Under the pieces are notes generated by a model that searched no databases, was not told where the DNA came from, and worked only from the letters and a program-made list of their open reading frames with translations. Positions 21,690 through 34,599 of a stretch of 64,000 bases of DNA are shown piece after piece. A program made the translations under genes and the position numbers. Numbering within the stretch: position 1 is the stretch's first letter; each line of letters begins with the position of its first letter. The stretch spans positions 21,686,779 to 21,750,778 of the forward strand of contig JAKSZU010000005.1 in the NCBI GenBank assembly GCA_026018925.1. The letters run 5' to 3'. The stretch is from Tupaia tana. Lineage: Eukaryota > Chordata > Mammalia > Scandentia > Tupaiidae.

Positions 21690-22749
21690 CTATATTAATG
21701 TGTACAGAACTCCACTTACAACATGGAGTACCATCTTTCTATAGGTGGGACCAGCTCCCCTAACCAATTCTGCTCTTCACAGCTCTCTTCCTTCACTCTG
21801 GCCTTCTCTGTATCTGTCTTCAGGGCAGCATCCTCTCCCAGGAGCCACAGCCACTCCTTGTACAGCCATGGAGTGTTGGAGCAAAACCACCTGCTCAGAA
21901 CAGGCAGCAAAGAACCCTGAAGTTTCTGCTTCATAGAGTTCCGGAAACGTTCATCTGGATGATGCTGTAGTAACATGTGCTGTAGATACAGGAAGGACCC
22001 AGACACACACTCATGCTCTTGGATGACTATTCAGGTCCCACTTAGAATTAATTAAATTGGCTTCTGGAAGAGCCATGGGAGGAACTGGAACTTCTCACGT
22101 TTGATCAGTGTGCTGAGAAGTGTAGAGTTCACATAGGAGGGCTAGGGAGGAAATAAACTTAATGGGCTGTACATCCAGCCAGGTCTATAATCCAAGTTAC
22201 TTCCTGGGCTTCAGGAAAAGGAGATGGCCATTAAAGCCTACTTCACAAGCACAGGTGAAAATAGTACCTAGGAGTACCTGCCGTACCCACAATGCCAATA
22301 GACTTTTAAGCCTGGGCATTTCACTTCGGAACCTGCAGCCTGACTCGTTTCATACTGAGCCTCATTCAAGGTTTCCTATCAGTCTATATTTGCTGGTTTC
22401 TCTCTATGCACACATGTGTCTCTGTCACCAGATATAGCCCTGAAACTCAGGGCTCTGTTTCATTCTGTCTGTATCTAACATAGTATTTTACTCATAGCTA
22501 CTTAATAAATGTCTTTTAATTAACTGAACCTCTAATCACCTAGCAAATCAAGGCAAGAGTCTTTCCACAAACATTTTTTTATGTGAGAAAAGAGTCTTAC
22601 CACTTTAAGAACAAGAACCAATTCCAGTTGGAAAATGTCTCCTTTTCCAGGTACAGTGAATGACACTGCAGAATAAATATGCTAGGAAAAAAAGAAATAA
22701 AAACCACCACCTCTAACTTTAAAACCTTTTTAGAACAAAATGCGTCATT
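21690..22749. other. Mostly unrecognised, L2/MIR-like 3' end near 22.5 kb
   Basis: No gene signature. About 22,470-22,530 (aacatagtattttactcata, cttaataaatgtctttt) resembles the 3' end shared by L2 and MIR. Short opposing open frames at 21,716-22,006 are uninformative. Confidence 0.4.
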
Positions 22750-22765
22750 AAAAAAGTCACATGGT

Positions 22766-23026
22766 GGGACCAGCAGTTAGCGTAATGGCTATGTTGCTGG
22801 ACTCCCACGTAGTCGACCGCGGTTCGAGTCTCAGACCTGGTGACTTAAACTCACGCCGGACGCGTGTGCGTGCGTGCCCAAGATCCTGAGAGGAGAATGG
22901 AGGAGAAGGGATTGCAGTGTGACCATCCCCCCTGGGGGGTGATTTCTCGCTTTCTGTCTCTATGTCTCTCTCTGTCTGGCTGGCGAGCGCACGCGCCCTA
23001 TAGCAAAAACCTCTCCAAAAAAAAAA
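22766..23026 (+). repeat. SINE-A
   Basis: Near-consensus with intact A box TAGCGTAATGG and B box GGTTCGAGTC(t). Perfect TSD aaaaagtcacatggt at 22,751-22,765 and 23,027-23,041. Confidence 0.96.
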
Positions 23027-23420
23027 AAAAAGTCACATGGTAAATGGCACCACAGCAGCCTGAGCCTTTGCAGGCACCCATCGGAAAGTTCCTGTGGGAA
23101 TCTCTGCATCTCATGCACAAATGTCAAAATGGCCTTAAGTAGCAATGTCTGCTTTGGAAAGTTAGAAATGCAGAATTCTGTACTCTAACAGAAGGTTTCT
23201 ATTTTATTTCTCAAGGTAACTCAAAAGGATTGATTTAATCTACAAAGCTCTATTGTCTAGGTAAAAATTCCTTAGAGATCTATACTTTCCTTTGAACCTC
23301 TTTCATGGGAATTAAGATGCTGGGCAATGTAGTAACCACTTACAGGGCAAAGACCTACGCTCCAGGGAATATGAAATTGGGTCTGGAAGAAGGTATCCTC
23401 TTAATAATACTCTAAGTACT

Positions 23421-23689
23421 GAGGACCAGCAGTTAGCATAATGGCTATGTCGCTGAACTCCCATGTAGTCGACCACAGTTTGAGTCCCAGACTCGGTGGC
23501 TTAAACTCACGCTGGGCACGTGTGCGTGCATGCCCAAGATCCCGAGAGGAGAATGGAGGAGAAGGGATTGCGGCGTGGCCATCCCCCCTGCGGGGTGATT
23601 TCTCGCTTTCTATCTCTCTGTCTCTCTCTGTCTTTCTGGCCAGCGCATGTGCCCTATAGCAAAATCCTCTCAAAAAAAAAAAAAAAAAA
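23421..23689 (+). repeat. SINE-A
   Basis: Full-length with an A tail of about 19. Perfect TSD actctaagtact at 23,409-23,420 and 23,690-23,701. Confidence 0.96.
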
Positions 23690-23701
23690 ACTCTAAGTAC
23701 T

Positions 23702-24195
23702 AATTCACATTACTTTAAGCAAACACAACTCAGAATAATATCCAGTATGTCCTTTTGAATGATAGAAAACAGGGCTAGGTAGGCTAGTGAAATGTTCACA
23801 CTGAGAATCATCATAAAAACAAAAAGATTTAGAGAATAATGTAAAAGAAGTTACAGAGGAGAAAAAGAAAGGTAACATATTACAAAATAAGGCACAGCTT
23901 AGAGAAAAATAATAGAAGTTAATCTATGCACTGGAAGAATAACAGAATCAAAGGCATCAGATTTGAAGAAGAGATTGTTCCTAACACAAATTAGTTACTT
24001 GTTTGTTCAACCTCTCTATTGCGGCCTGCTGTGCCTCAACCCGTACGAGATGCTGAGAATAGCATCATGTATTGATCTAGTCCTAAAAGGTGCCTAATGG
24101 CAAGGGCTGACGCTGAGTCAAACTACTAAATATACAAAATTTATCTTCAATTTTTTAGTTCTTTTTTTTTGTGACCATCTCTCAATCTTTCTCCC
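23702..24195. other. No recognised gene or repeat
   Basis: A-rich sequence with no frame or element that I recognise. Confidence 0.4.
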
Positions 24196-24214
24196 CTCTT
24201 TGTGGTTCATTTTC

Positions 24215-24399
24215 TTTTTTCTTTTTTTGAAAATTGATTAATTAATTTATTCATTCATTCCTTCATTTTAATTTGACCAGAGAGAGAGAGAGAGAGAGAG
24301 AGGAAAGTGAGAAAGCAAGCCACCAGGTCCAGGACTTGAACCGTGGTTGGCCATGTGGGAGTGTTCAGCACCTTAACCACTACACCACCTGCTGGTCCC
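24215..24399 (-). repeat. SINE-S
   Basis: Antisense tail with (attcattc)n, (GA)n, head end acctgctggtccc. TSD ctttgtggttcattttct (24,197-24,214) and ctctgtggttcgttttct (24,400-24,417). Confidence 0.9.
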
Positions 24400-24499
24400 C
24401 TCTGTGGTTCGTTTTCTAATTCTATACGTCAATATTAAAGTTTATTTTAGGAATTATAATTGTAGAAATATAATCTTATCTTACCGTGAATTAAGGTCA

Positions 24500-24903
24500 A
24501 TGTATCCACTCTGTATGTATCAAGTCGGGATGTCATAACAAAATACCAGAGATTGGAAGGCTTAAACAACAGAAATGTCTTTCTCACTGTTCCAGATGTA
24601 AGAAAGTCCAAGATCAAGAAACCAGCAGATTTGATCCTAGTAAGGGCCCTCTTCCTGGTATGTAGGCAGCCGCCATACTGCTGTGTACTTCCACAACCTC
24701 TTCGTGCTCTCTCAGGGAGAACAAGTGAAAGCAAGCTCTCCGCGTCTTTTCTTATAAGGACATGAATCTCGACATGAGGGCTCACCCTTCTGACCACATC
24801 TAACCCTAATGAACTCCCAAAGGCCTTATCAAAGACCATTGCACTGGGGGTTAGGGCTTCAACATATGGACCTTGGTGAATGCAATCATTCAGTCCATGA
24901 CAC
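24500..24903 (-). mobile_element. MLT1-type MaLR solo LTR
   Basis: Reverse complement of the MLT1 series: tcataacaaaataccagaga, ggcttaaacaacagaaatg, aagtccaagatcaagaaacc, cttataaggacatgaatc, ctcccaaaggccttatcaa and ggggttagggcttcaacat. The 130-aa minus-strand frame is LTR sequence. Confidence 0.85.
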
Positions 24904-24909
24904 TCTTAG

Positions 24910-25985
24910 TATTCAAGTTTTAAAACTGATCTAATTCAATAGAAACACTGGACTGGCTCCAATAAAGCAAGGCAGAAAAAAGTCAAGACAAACTCTTCAA
25001 GAGAAGATGATGATAAAGAGCCCTTTTGTTACCCCACCAGTAAAATTATGTCACATTCTATAATTGTTAGGAATGGCTACTTATTTTAAGTGTAACTCTC
25101 ATGACTGTCAAAAAGAAAGTCTTGTGTTGGGTGAGATTCTCCAGAGATTTATATTACAGAACAGAAAACAAATATTCTCTCTGAAATCTGCTTTTCCAAA
25201 GACTAGAGTTTGAATGCTTAGAGAAATATTTTTATACAGTTTAGAGGGTCCAGAGAAACTCACCAAAATGATCAAAGAAGTGATTTGTGCATTAAGATCA
25301 AAAGACCTGGCAGCATAGCAGAAATAATGGTGGGGAGGGATGCCTGGGTACTCAGTAATAGTCTACCAATATGTAGAAGGTGTTGACATGAAGGAAGGCA
25401 AGTCCTTATTGTGCCTGCTTGGGTATAGCATAATGTGAAGCACTAAAGGTAAAACTGAAAAAAAGAGCAATGGAGCCAGAAGATCGAGAAATAGTTCAAC
25501 AGAGAACAACTGAGGTTTTTGCAAAATTACACTATGTGAAGCCTTACATCCACTATGCCCATAACAGAAACTAACCCAGAATGGCTCCCCTTGTTTGTAA
25601 ATTGCTATATATTACTCTTTCTTGCTTACGTTGCTCTGTCATTTAATACTTAGTAACTCGCCGCCTTCTACATGTTACCCAAATTCTTTCACATCCTTAT
25701 TGGTCCCATTAATGGCGTGATGCCTACTTTTGGGCAGATGAACGTAGCTATATGTAGCTATATGCAGATAAGAAAGCATTTGGACAGGTGCCATCGTCGC
25801 ATGTGCTCCCCGTTGTCACCTTCGCTCATCCGGAAGTGCACAGTTTTAAATCACAGAATTCTGAGAAATAGAAGCAAACTCGAGGTGACTCATTCTCATC
25901 AGAGAGGTTAGGTGACTTCTCCAAATTGCACACATCATATATCAGAGCAGACTAAAACTTAAGTCTTCACCTCAGTGAGATATGA
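24910..25985. other. No recognised gene or repeat
   Basis: Just over 1 kb of ordinary sequence. A 10-bp direct repeat (tagctatatg) occurs at about 25,746-25,766. No exon or RNA signature. Confidence 0.4.
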
Positions 25986-26008
25986 TCATCTACAGGTGGC
26001 AGGATTTT

Positions 26009-26272
26009 TCATTTTATTTTTATTTTTTATTTTTTTTGTCAAAGGGTACATGCACTTGCCAGAGAGAGAGAAAAGGGGAAAGTGAGAAATCACCCCCCTA
26101 AGGGGGAGATGGCCACACTGCAATCCCTTCTTCTCCGTTCTCTTTCTAGGATTTTGGCCATGCACACACAGGTGCCCGGCATGATTTTCAAGCCACCAGG
26201 TCCAGTACTCGAACCGCTGTTAGCCATATGGGAGTCCAGCGCACCTTAACCACTACTCCACCTGCAGGCCCC
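26009..26272 (-). repeat. SINE-A-old
   Basis: Antisense start tttttgtcaaagggtacatg, GA block, head end ccacctgcaggcccc. No clear TSD. Confidence 0.82.
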
Positions 26273-26300
26273 AATTTTTTTCTCTAAACAAACAAACAAA

Positions 26301-26555
26301 GGGACCAGCAGTTAGCGGAATGGCTATGTCGCTGGACTCCCACGTAGTCAACCGCGGTTTGCGTCCTGGACCTCGTGGCTTAAAACTCACACCGGGCGCG
26401 TGTGCGTGCGTGCCCAAGATCCCGAGAGGAGAATGGAGGAGAAGGGATTGTGGCGTGACCATCCCCCTTGGGGGGTGATTTCTCACTTTCTGTCTCTCTG
26501 TTTCTCTCTGTCTGTCTGGCAAGCGCACACTCCCTATAGCAAAAACCTCTCCAAA
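26301..26555 (+). repeat. SINE-A/b
   Basis: Head gggaccagcagttagcgg, B box ggtttgcgtcc, and cttaaaactcac, typical of subgroup b. TSD-like aaacaaacaaacaaa on both sides (26,286-26,300 and 26,556-26,571). Confidence 0.94.
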
Positions 26556-26639
26556 AAACAAACAAACAAAAAGCAATGGTTTCAATGGTTTTTTTTTCAA
26601 ATGATAATTAGCAAATTTTAGGATTTTATTTTATTCATT

Positions 26640-27090
26640 AGATTTCCACATTCCCACACTTTCATTGTTGCTAGGATGGATTTACTTAAAGTTGCAAACT
26701 GGGTTTACCAGTGGTACAGCACTTAACAAGAACATGACCTAGGAGCAAGACCTAAATGAAGGTCAGCCCGTCCACCGTCCATCACACAGTGAGAGGCTAG
26801 GACTGAAGGAACAGATCTGCTCATACAGCTTCTCCACGCGGGGCACATCTGAGCTTAGAATGGAAAGACCCTGAGCTGGCGAGAACTGTTAAAGCATTCT
26901 AACGGTGCTCTCAGCATGTTCTTGCCCAGCAATGAATTTTACTAAAAGTTGGGAGTATGGTTGTTTCTTTGTACCTAATAATTTCCAAAGGATAAGATGA
27001 AGAGGGAGTGTGAGCAGCTTCACACAGAAATGAGTGACATGGTTCGCCTCTGGACTCAGTCCGTTTGGTCTTCGGCATGAAGCTAGACAC
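26640..27090. other. No recognised gene or repeat
   Basis: No exon or family signature. Short antisense frames at 26,889-27,111 overlap each other without a domain. Confidence 0.4.
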
Positions 27091-27215
27091 AAGAGATACA
27101 GAAATGATCATGACATGGGTCTTGTCTTCAGAGAACTGAGAGTTTAATGTGCAGAGTAGAAATAGAGACCCACTAATAAGACTGTGTAACAGGTGCTACG
27201 ACAGAAAATAAGCTC
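27090..27215 (-). mobile_element. Possible L2 fragment
   Basis: atacagaaatgatcatgaca, gtcttgtcttcagagaactg and taacaggtgctacgacag resemble reverse-strand L2 sequence around its 3' third. Confidence 0.4.
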
Positions 27216-27279
27216 TCATGCACCTTGTCGGAGTCTTTAACATACAGAGAAAAGAGGCACCACACCCTGCTTCCGGGAA

Positions 27280-27640
27280 GAACAGCCTTTTTTTGGTCGT
27301 TGAGCATCCTTCTATTCTATTTCTCTCTGTATATATTCAAATATATAATCCATGTTCATATGGAGTGTTTCAATGGGTTTATGTGCTACATATTGTATGC
27401 CACTTGCTTTTTTAAAACAAAAATATATTACAAACATCCTCCCATACATACCCTCCCATACATACATATATAGGTATATTTAGCTACTTTAAATAGTTAT
27501 AAAGTATGTATTTCCACAGCTGAACTATTGCTCTGTTTTTAGATAATTAAGGTGTGTTTAAGACTATTTAAACAAACACAATTGCCAAATGATGACAAAC
27601 TCCTCATCATTTTGATCCCAAAGGGGATGTTTATCTGTTT
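27280..27640 (-). mobile_element. Possible old L1 ORF2 fragment
   Basis: ggtcgttgagcatccttcta, ggtatatttagctac and tattgctctgtttttag follow the order of antisense old L1 near the ORF2 end. Strongly decayed. Confidence 0.4.
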
Positions 27641-27925
27641 CCTGGAGGGGGAATGAGAGTGGATCAGTCAGGGACCCCCTCTAGCCTCTGGTGTAGGGAG
27701 TCTCCTGGTGGCTGACACCTTCTTCACCCAGTGGTGCAGAGAAGGAGGGCTGTGGTTTTCAGCAGATCGTGGACGAGGGCCTGCTATATCTTGAACATGT
27801 CCCTTAAAATATCATGTGGTAGAATTTGGTTACATTGTGACAGTTTTAAGAGGAAATTCTTTCTGACTATTGGATTAAAAAGTGGAGCTTCTACAGAGGC
27901 TTTGGATTAAAAAGTAGACTATTGG

Positions 27926-28754
<829 letters not shown>

Positions 28755-29034
28755 AAAGTAGACTATTGGATGTAAAAGTAGAGCCATAGCTGACTCCTCA
28801 TAGGTTTAAAAGGAGAGGTAGAGACAGACTTGTGGACTCAGACACGCAAGCTCTGGACCTGCCATTGCCATGTCATCCCCATGCCTACCAGGGACCTCAA
28901 CAACAGGAAGACCCCTGTCAGACATGGTCCCTGACCTTGACTTCCAAATCATGATATAATAAACCTCTGTTTTCTATCAATTATCTAGACTCAGGTTTTT
29001 CTCTTATTAGCAACACAATGGACCAATAAAAGAC

Positions 29035-30115
29035 CTATGCTTTTTCCAAAATATAATACGATCTCTCTATCTTTAACAGCTCAAATATGCATTGACCTCT
29101 AAGGGCCCTGTAAGTACTACTTCTCCTGAAAAGCTGAGGAAGCATCTTAGATGTCCTAACGTATCTCAGAGTGAGGGCAGGAAGGGGACGACATTGAGGG
29201 AGAGGATGGTTCAGAGTAGTTCATTTGTCCACTAACGTCCCCCTGCTGTTCCACACAGAAGGACTGTGTTTAGCCCCTGGGTGCCATTTTAGGTGGATGG
29301 TCCCTGACTCCCAAAGCCTCCCCTCGACGCCCAGCTCCCCTGGCCCCTGTCCTCACCCCCTCAGGGTGTGCCCACCTTGTCGGATGCAGGTAATGCCTCA
29401 GCAGAGCTTCGACGCATCCTCCCTGTTTCTGTGTTACACTGCGTCTCTGGAAGGCAGGCAAGCCCTTGTGCCATGAAAGGATGGACAGAAATGGGCGTCT
29501 CTTATTGTGTCTCCACCAGTGAAGCCAAGGCTGGCTAGTCCCCTAAAGCACTTGAAGAAAACATAATTTACTACTAATCTACATGAGGAATTTATAATCA
29601 AATTCCTGTGTCTCTCATCACCTCGACTCAGTCTCTGCTCCTTACGCAGTAACCTTGACTACGATTATGTCACAGGCCCACCATCCCGCCTGGTCTGACT
29701 TCTGTAACTAACACTTCTGCATTAGCGCAGAATACAGATGCATGAGCCATCAGGCCAAATGGCACCACAGCGATGACTGTTTCTCTGATCTCCAGGGTCT
29801 TCCACGGAGAGCAGAGGCAAAGCTGTCATTGTACCTGCCACACACATAATGTGAAAATGGACATCCTTGTCAACTCTCTTTGACCACAGAGGGCGCATTC
29901 CTAGAACTAGAATGAAGTACACATTGTTTTGCATAATTTATAACCTCACTTTCAGGGTTTGACAAACGCCCATTTCCCTATGAGTCACCAGCTCTTCCTA
30001 TGTGGAAGAGCATTTGAAGGCTAGAACAGAATTAGGCAAGATGGCAGAGACCAGGAGGTGCCAGTCACTGAAGCAGCACTGAGAAGGTACAGAGTAGAGA
30101 ATGGCCCATGGGGAA
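29035..30115. other. No recognised gene or repeat
   Basis: Moderately GC-rich at 29,270-29,470 (cccaaagcctcccctcgac). Opposing open frames of 60-80 aa exist there, but without a family signature or splice evidence. Confidence 0.4.
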
Positions 30116-30119
30116 CAAA

Positions 30120-30790
30120 ATGCTGCATCCACATACTCATTCATTTATTCATTCAACACACATCACTTAAGTACCTAATGCAGGCCAGCACTGAGCATGC
30201 ACTGTGCTGGGTCCTGTGTAAGACACTGGGTTTGCATCGCTAAAGAAGACATAGCAATGCAAACAAAGCTCAGAGTTGCAAAGGAATCAGGCTGGCAGCC
30301 CCCGTGGAGGTGAGATGACACCTGAAAGAAAGCCTATCTTCCCTCTATAGGGTAAAGGGGAATAATGGGAGCCAGCAGGTGGCAAAGTGGGTAAGGTACT
30401 GGACTCTCACACAGTCGACTGCAGTTCGAGTTCCAGACCTGGCGAACTGAAATACACTGGGTGCATATGCACGTGTGCGCAGGATCTCAAGAGAATGGAG
30501 CAGAAGGGATTGCAACGTGGCCATCCCCCCTGAGGGGTGATTTATCACTTTCTATCTCTCTGTGTCTCTGACTCTCTCTTTGGTGAGTGCACACACCCTA
30601 CAGCAAAAAACAAACAAACAAAAAACCTCTGAACAAATAAAGAAAGGGGAATGACGTGACCTTATGGGAAGAGTTAGGTGATCCACACTGATAGCAGCAA
30701 GAAAGTGGGTTAGAGACCTAGAGGAATGGTGGAGGGAAATGCCGGTCTTTATTCTGCTGAGTAAGGTGATGAAGTAGAGTATCTAAATCA
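30120..30790 (-). mobile_element. L2 fragment, split by a SINE
   Basis: Reverse-strand L2: ttcattcaacacacatcact, tacctaatgcaggccagcac, then after the SINE ggggaatgacgtgacctta and aagaaagtgggttagagacc, which match the next L2 segment in order. Confidence 0.65.
30368..30641 (+). repeat. SINE-A, diverged
   Basis: Head gggagccagcaggtggcaaa, B box agttcgagttcc, tail aaacaaacaaacaaaaaacc. TSD taaaggggaataatg and agaaaggggaatgacg (imperfect). Confidence 0.9.
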
Positions 30791-31605
30791 GTGATGGAGA
30801 ATTTGTCTCAAGGTACAAACTCATGTTGCACTGTCACATGTGAAGAAGTTATTTATACCTTAAAAACAACTGCTCTAAAAATATTCCCATCAGCAGACAC
30901 ACAAATGTTGAAAGCCCCTCAGCAAGTAAGGGAAGTACTCTGGAGGCAACTCCATAGCTTGCTGTTGCTGTTGAGAACAAGGAGACCCCAATTCAGAGAA
31001 ATCAATCTTTCCTAACTGGAACACGACACCCAGAAATCAGGGAGAATGAATGTGTAAAATGTTTTCATTTGTAGTAATGTACAAGAGTAGGTAGTGACTG
31101 AAACTAATTGTCTAAAGGATATAGAAGTGCAGTATATAGATGTAAATACCAGATATAGTGTGTGTGAAAGAGGAGGGTCTGAGGAAGGACATTTGGGGGA
31201 GGGACAGGGAGGCAAAGCATTAATGGCACAAACAGGTGTGGTATTACCTGTTGAAGATATTTTGTAGTTTTATCAACAGTACTAGGGAGAAAATGTTCAC
31301 CTGTTTAAATATCCATTTTGTAAGACAAATAATAATGTGATTGAATGTATGGAAGAAAATGAAATAGAAAAAAAATAAGATAATAATAATAATAAAAAAA
31401 GAGTAGATAGTGGGAGAAGAAAATTAACAATGAAATTGGAAACGTGGATAGAAGGGAAAACACGTAAAATAAAGTGAAGTACAATACGCTATAATACAGT
31501 ATATCAGATGAGTCTGTGTGCAGATAATGGCATTCCAGGAGCTCAGAATAATCAGTCTCATTGACTGCATTTTGTGCATTTATATACAGAAGTTTCAAAT
31601 ACATG
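30791..31605. other. No recognised gene or repeat
   Basis: AT-rich, with (aat)n at about 31,381-31,395. Short frames only. Confidence 0.4.
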
Positions 31606-31609
31606 TAGA

Positions 31610-31785
31610 GGGATGGCCAATGACATAGTGGTTAAGGCACTGGACTCCCACATGGCCGACCGCAGTTAGAGCCCCAGACCTGGCGGCTTTATTTCTCACT
31701 TTCCCTCTCTCTCTCTCTCTCTGTCTCTGTCTGGTTAAATGAAAAATAAATAAATTAATTCATTAATTAAATGAAATAAAATCTT
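31610..31785 (+). repeat. SINE-S
   Basis: Head gggatggccaatgacatagt, cactggactcccacatgg, then (CT)n and an (aaat)n-rich tail. Confidence 0.88.
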
Positions 31786-31884
31786 TAAAATGTTATTAAA
31801 ATGCATGGAGAAGATTTAGACAATATTTGCAATATAGATAACACATAAATTATTATTTATAATATAAAAATAATTTCGAATCTA

Positions 31885-31965
31885 TTGAGTTGTCAGAAAA
31901 GTCATGACACCTTTTTACACAGAAAAACATAGAAAAAATAAGCTATGACTTTTCCAACAACCCAA
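31885..31965. mobile_element. 81-bp palindromic mariner-like MITE
   Basis: Terminal inverted repeats of about 25 bp (ttgagttgtcagaaaagtca and the reverse complement of tatgacttttccaacaaccc) surround a short A-rich loop. TA dinucleotides at 31,883-31,884 and 31,966-31,967 fit the mariner target duplication. Confidence 0.75.
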
Positions 31966-31967
31966 TA

Positions 31968-32294
31968 GAACATGCTAAAAAATAGAAAAAAGACAGGAAA
32001 TCACATAGGGGAAATACAAATGACCAGTAAATCTGTGAAAAGGAAAAAGACAACCTAACTCCACTTCTAGTTGCGAGGCAAATTAAAGCAATGAGATGGG
32101 GTCAGCCCTGTAGTGCAGTGCTTAAATGCTGTGCACTGGGGGCCAGATTCCACATTGCTGCCTGAGGTTCAAATCCCAGCCCCAGTGGTTTCAAACAACA
32201 TGCTTGGCGTTTATGTGTGCATGTCTCAAATCCTGATAGGATGGAGAAATGGAGGGAAAAAAATCACCATGTCATGATACTCCATTGGGAGGAT

Positions 32295-32337
<43 letters not shown>

Positions 32338-32838
32338 CTCTCAAGTACACATAGTCTCTGAGAGCAAAATAATAAATAAAACAATGAGATATGTTTTTCA
32401 ACTATTTCACTGACAAGAAATATTGAAAATACTAGTAAAAGTCAATGCTAGCCAAGGTGAAGCTCGAGTCAGCTGTGCAATTTCATTTTCACATGCGACT
32501 GGCAGTACTAGCAATCAATACTATCAATCAACACATGGTTTCTGAGCATGAAGTGGAAGTACCATAACATGTTTAATGTGCATATCATTTGACCTAACAA
32601 TCTTCTAGGAATCTTCCCTAAAGAAATATTAGCACCTGCAGGCAAAGGTAAAATAGTAAATTAAAAATAGTAAATTAGAATTATGTGTGATTTCTTAATA
32701 GTCAGAAATAGCTTGATGTCTACCATAAGAGAATAACATGTAGAATGTAATCTTGTCATGGTGTACAAAAATAAGTTGTAAAACAACATAGCAGAATATT
32801 GCATACTCATCTTTTTTGTTTTAAAAAAATTAAATGTG
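31968..32838 (+). mobile_element. Old L1 ORF2 fragment, split by a SINE
   Basis: acaaatgaccagtaaatctg, gcaaattaaagcaatgagat, then acctaacaatcttctagg, aaagaaatattagcacc and agtcagaaatagcttgatg follow L1 ORF2 order on the + strand. Confidence 0.7.
32098..32378 (+). repeat. SINE-A-old
   Basis: Head ggggtcagccctgtagtgca, B box ggttcaaatccc, body aaatcctgatagg, (CT)n at about 32,297-32,335, tail aaataataaataaa. TSD aaagcaatgagat and aaaacaatgagat. Confidence 0.85.
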
Positions 32839-33102
32839 GGGACCAGCAGTTGGCGTAATGGCTATGTCGCTGGACTCCCATGTAGTCGACCACGGTTTGA
32901 GTCCTGGACCCGGTTGCTTAAACTCACACCGCGCACATGTGCATGTGTGCCCAAGATCCCAAGAGGAGAATGGAGGAGAAGGGATTGTGGCATGGCCATC
33001 CCCCCTGGGGGATGATATCTCACTTTCTGTCTCTCTGTCTCTCTCTGTCTTTCTGGTGAGCACACGCGCCCTATAGCAAAAACCTCTCCAAAAAAAAAAA
33101 AA
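32839..33102 (+). repeat. SINE-A
   Basis: Full-length with an A tail of about 20. TSD aaaaaaattaaatgtg (32,823-32,838) and aaaattaagtgtg (from 33,103), one mismatch. Confidence 0.94.
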
Positions 33103-33111
33103 AAAAAAATT

Positions 33112-33330
33112 AAGTGTGTGTGTGTGTGTGTGTGTGAGATGTGTGACCTTGTGGTGTGTGATCTGTGTCTGTTATGGGATATACGTGTATTGTGAGTATG
33201 TCTGTCTATGGTGTATGAAGCTTGTGGTATGTGTGTGGTGTGTCTATGTGTGTGTGTCTGTCAGGTGTGTGTGTGGAATGTGAGTCTGTGTGTCTATGCA
33301 GGGTATGAGTGCACCCCGTGGGAGGCTGTC
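33112..33330 (+). repeat. TG-rich microsatellite region
   Basis: Perfect (TG)n at about 33,116-33,136 grades into 200 nt of interrupted tgtgtg, tctgtg and tatgtg motifs. The Val/Cys-rich frames here are artefacts. Confidence 0.9.
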
Positions 33331-34028
33331 CTGTCCCAGGACACAGCGTGGTGTGTGCAGTGGGGCTGGATTGGAAGGAGGAGGAAGGCGTTCTGTCCTT
33401 TGAGTTTTGACTACAGACTTGTGGTGTTCTGATCACTGAATCATGTTTCTCTTTTCATGCAAGACCTTTAAAGAGGAAATGGTGCAATATCTATTCTAAT
33501 TCCAGCACAAGAGACCTTTTTCTTTGGAACCTCATTTGAGGACAATGTCTTATTTTGTAATTTCTCCCCCAGTGTTAGAGGTATATCCAAGAAAGGGAAC
33601 GATTGTCAGAAGTATTCGGTCCATAAAGCTTCGCGCGTAGATACAATTGTGAGATAAAGCAGCAGCAACGCATTTTGAGTATTAAATATCACACTGAAGT
33701 AGCACTTAAGATGCCAGAGAGAAGGTTAAACAAACACGAGAGGAAGGACACCCTCATAGAAAGCAGTGTGTTTGCTACCTTCTCTATTCAGTATTTGCCA
33801 GTAATGAGAGAGGCCACGGCAGCAGGTCTGAGCTATGCCCATGTTCTCGCCTCAGAGGAGTGTTCTGCAAGTGTGTTCTACGACGAGTGGCCGGGCAGCC
33901 CCTGAAGGCAGGGCAAGATGTTTGCTTATTGTTGCAATTATTTGAATCTATAACATTTTTTAAAATAGTAAATTAGAATTATGTGTGATTTCCTTTCATT
34001 TATTCCCGTAACTCCAATTTTCTGTAAT
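33330..34028. other. No recognised gene or repeat
   Basis: A 76-aa plus-strand frame (33,675-33,905) starts within ordinary sequence and has no recognised domain. A 31-nt segment at 33,962-33,992 duplicates 32,664-32,694. Confidence 0.4.
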
Positions 34029-34029
34029 A

Positions 34030-34158
34030 AATACAAGAGACCTTCAAAAATTTCAAGGAAAATATGTATTACAAAAAATTATGAATGGGTTTCAAAAGTG
34101 TTTACACTAAGTTTAATTCCATTTTTCCATGGATTTTTCTAAAGACCATTGAAATATG
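34030..34158. mobile_element. Palindromic MITE copy
   Basis: gaccttcaaaaatttcaagg at the left and an inverted ccatggatttttctaaagac at the right. The interior (gggtttcaaaagtgtttaca) matches the family. Confidence 0.75.
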
Positions 34159-34346
34159 CTGTTCTAGTAATCAGAAATACATAGTACTTGAAATTTAACA
34201 TGTTTTTAAAGGAGGACCCATAAGCCCCCTGTTGGGGATTCCTATGTCCCAGTGAGCCTAGATGAATTTACAGAGACTATTGACACAGGCGGGCAGGGTT
34301 CCCTACTTGTAAAAATTAAAATAGCCCCCCACACACACACACACAC

Positions 34347-34594
34347 TTTTTTTGAGAGAGGTTTTTGCTATAGGGCACATGTGCTTGTCAGAGAGACAGA
34401 GAGACAGAAAGTGAGAAATCACCCCTCAGCAGGGATGGCCACACCAGAATCCCCTCTCCTCCATTCTCCTCTCAGAATTTTGGACACACATATGTGCCCA
34501 GCGTGAGTTTTTAAGTCGCTGGGTATGGAACTCGAACTTCAGTCAACTATGTGGGAGTTCAACAACATAAATGCTATGCCACCTGCTGGTCCCA
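34347..34594 (-). repeat. SINE-A
   Basis: Antisense start ttgagagaggtttttgcta, head end ccacctgctggtccc. A (CA)n abuts the 3' side. Confidence 0.9.
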
Positions 34595-34599
34595 GTCCT

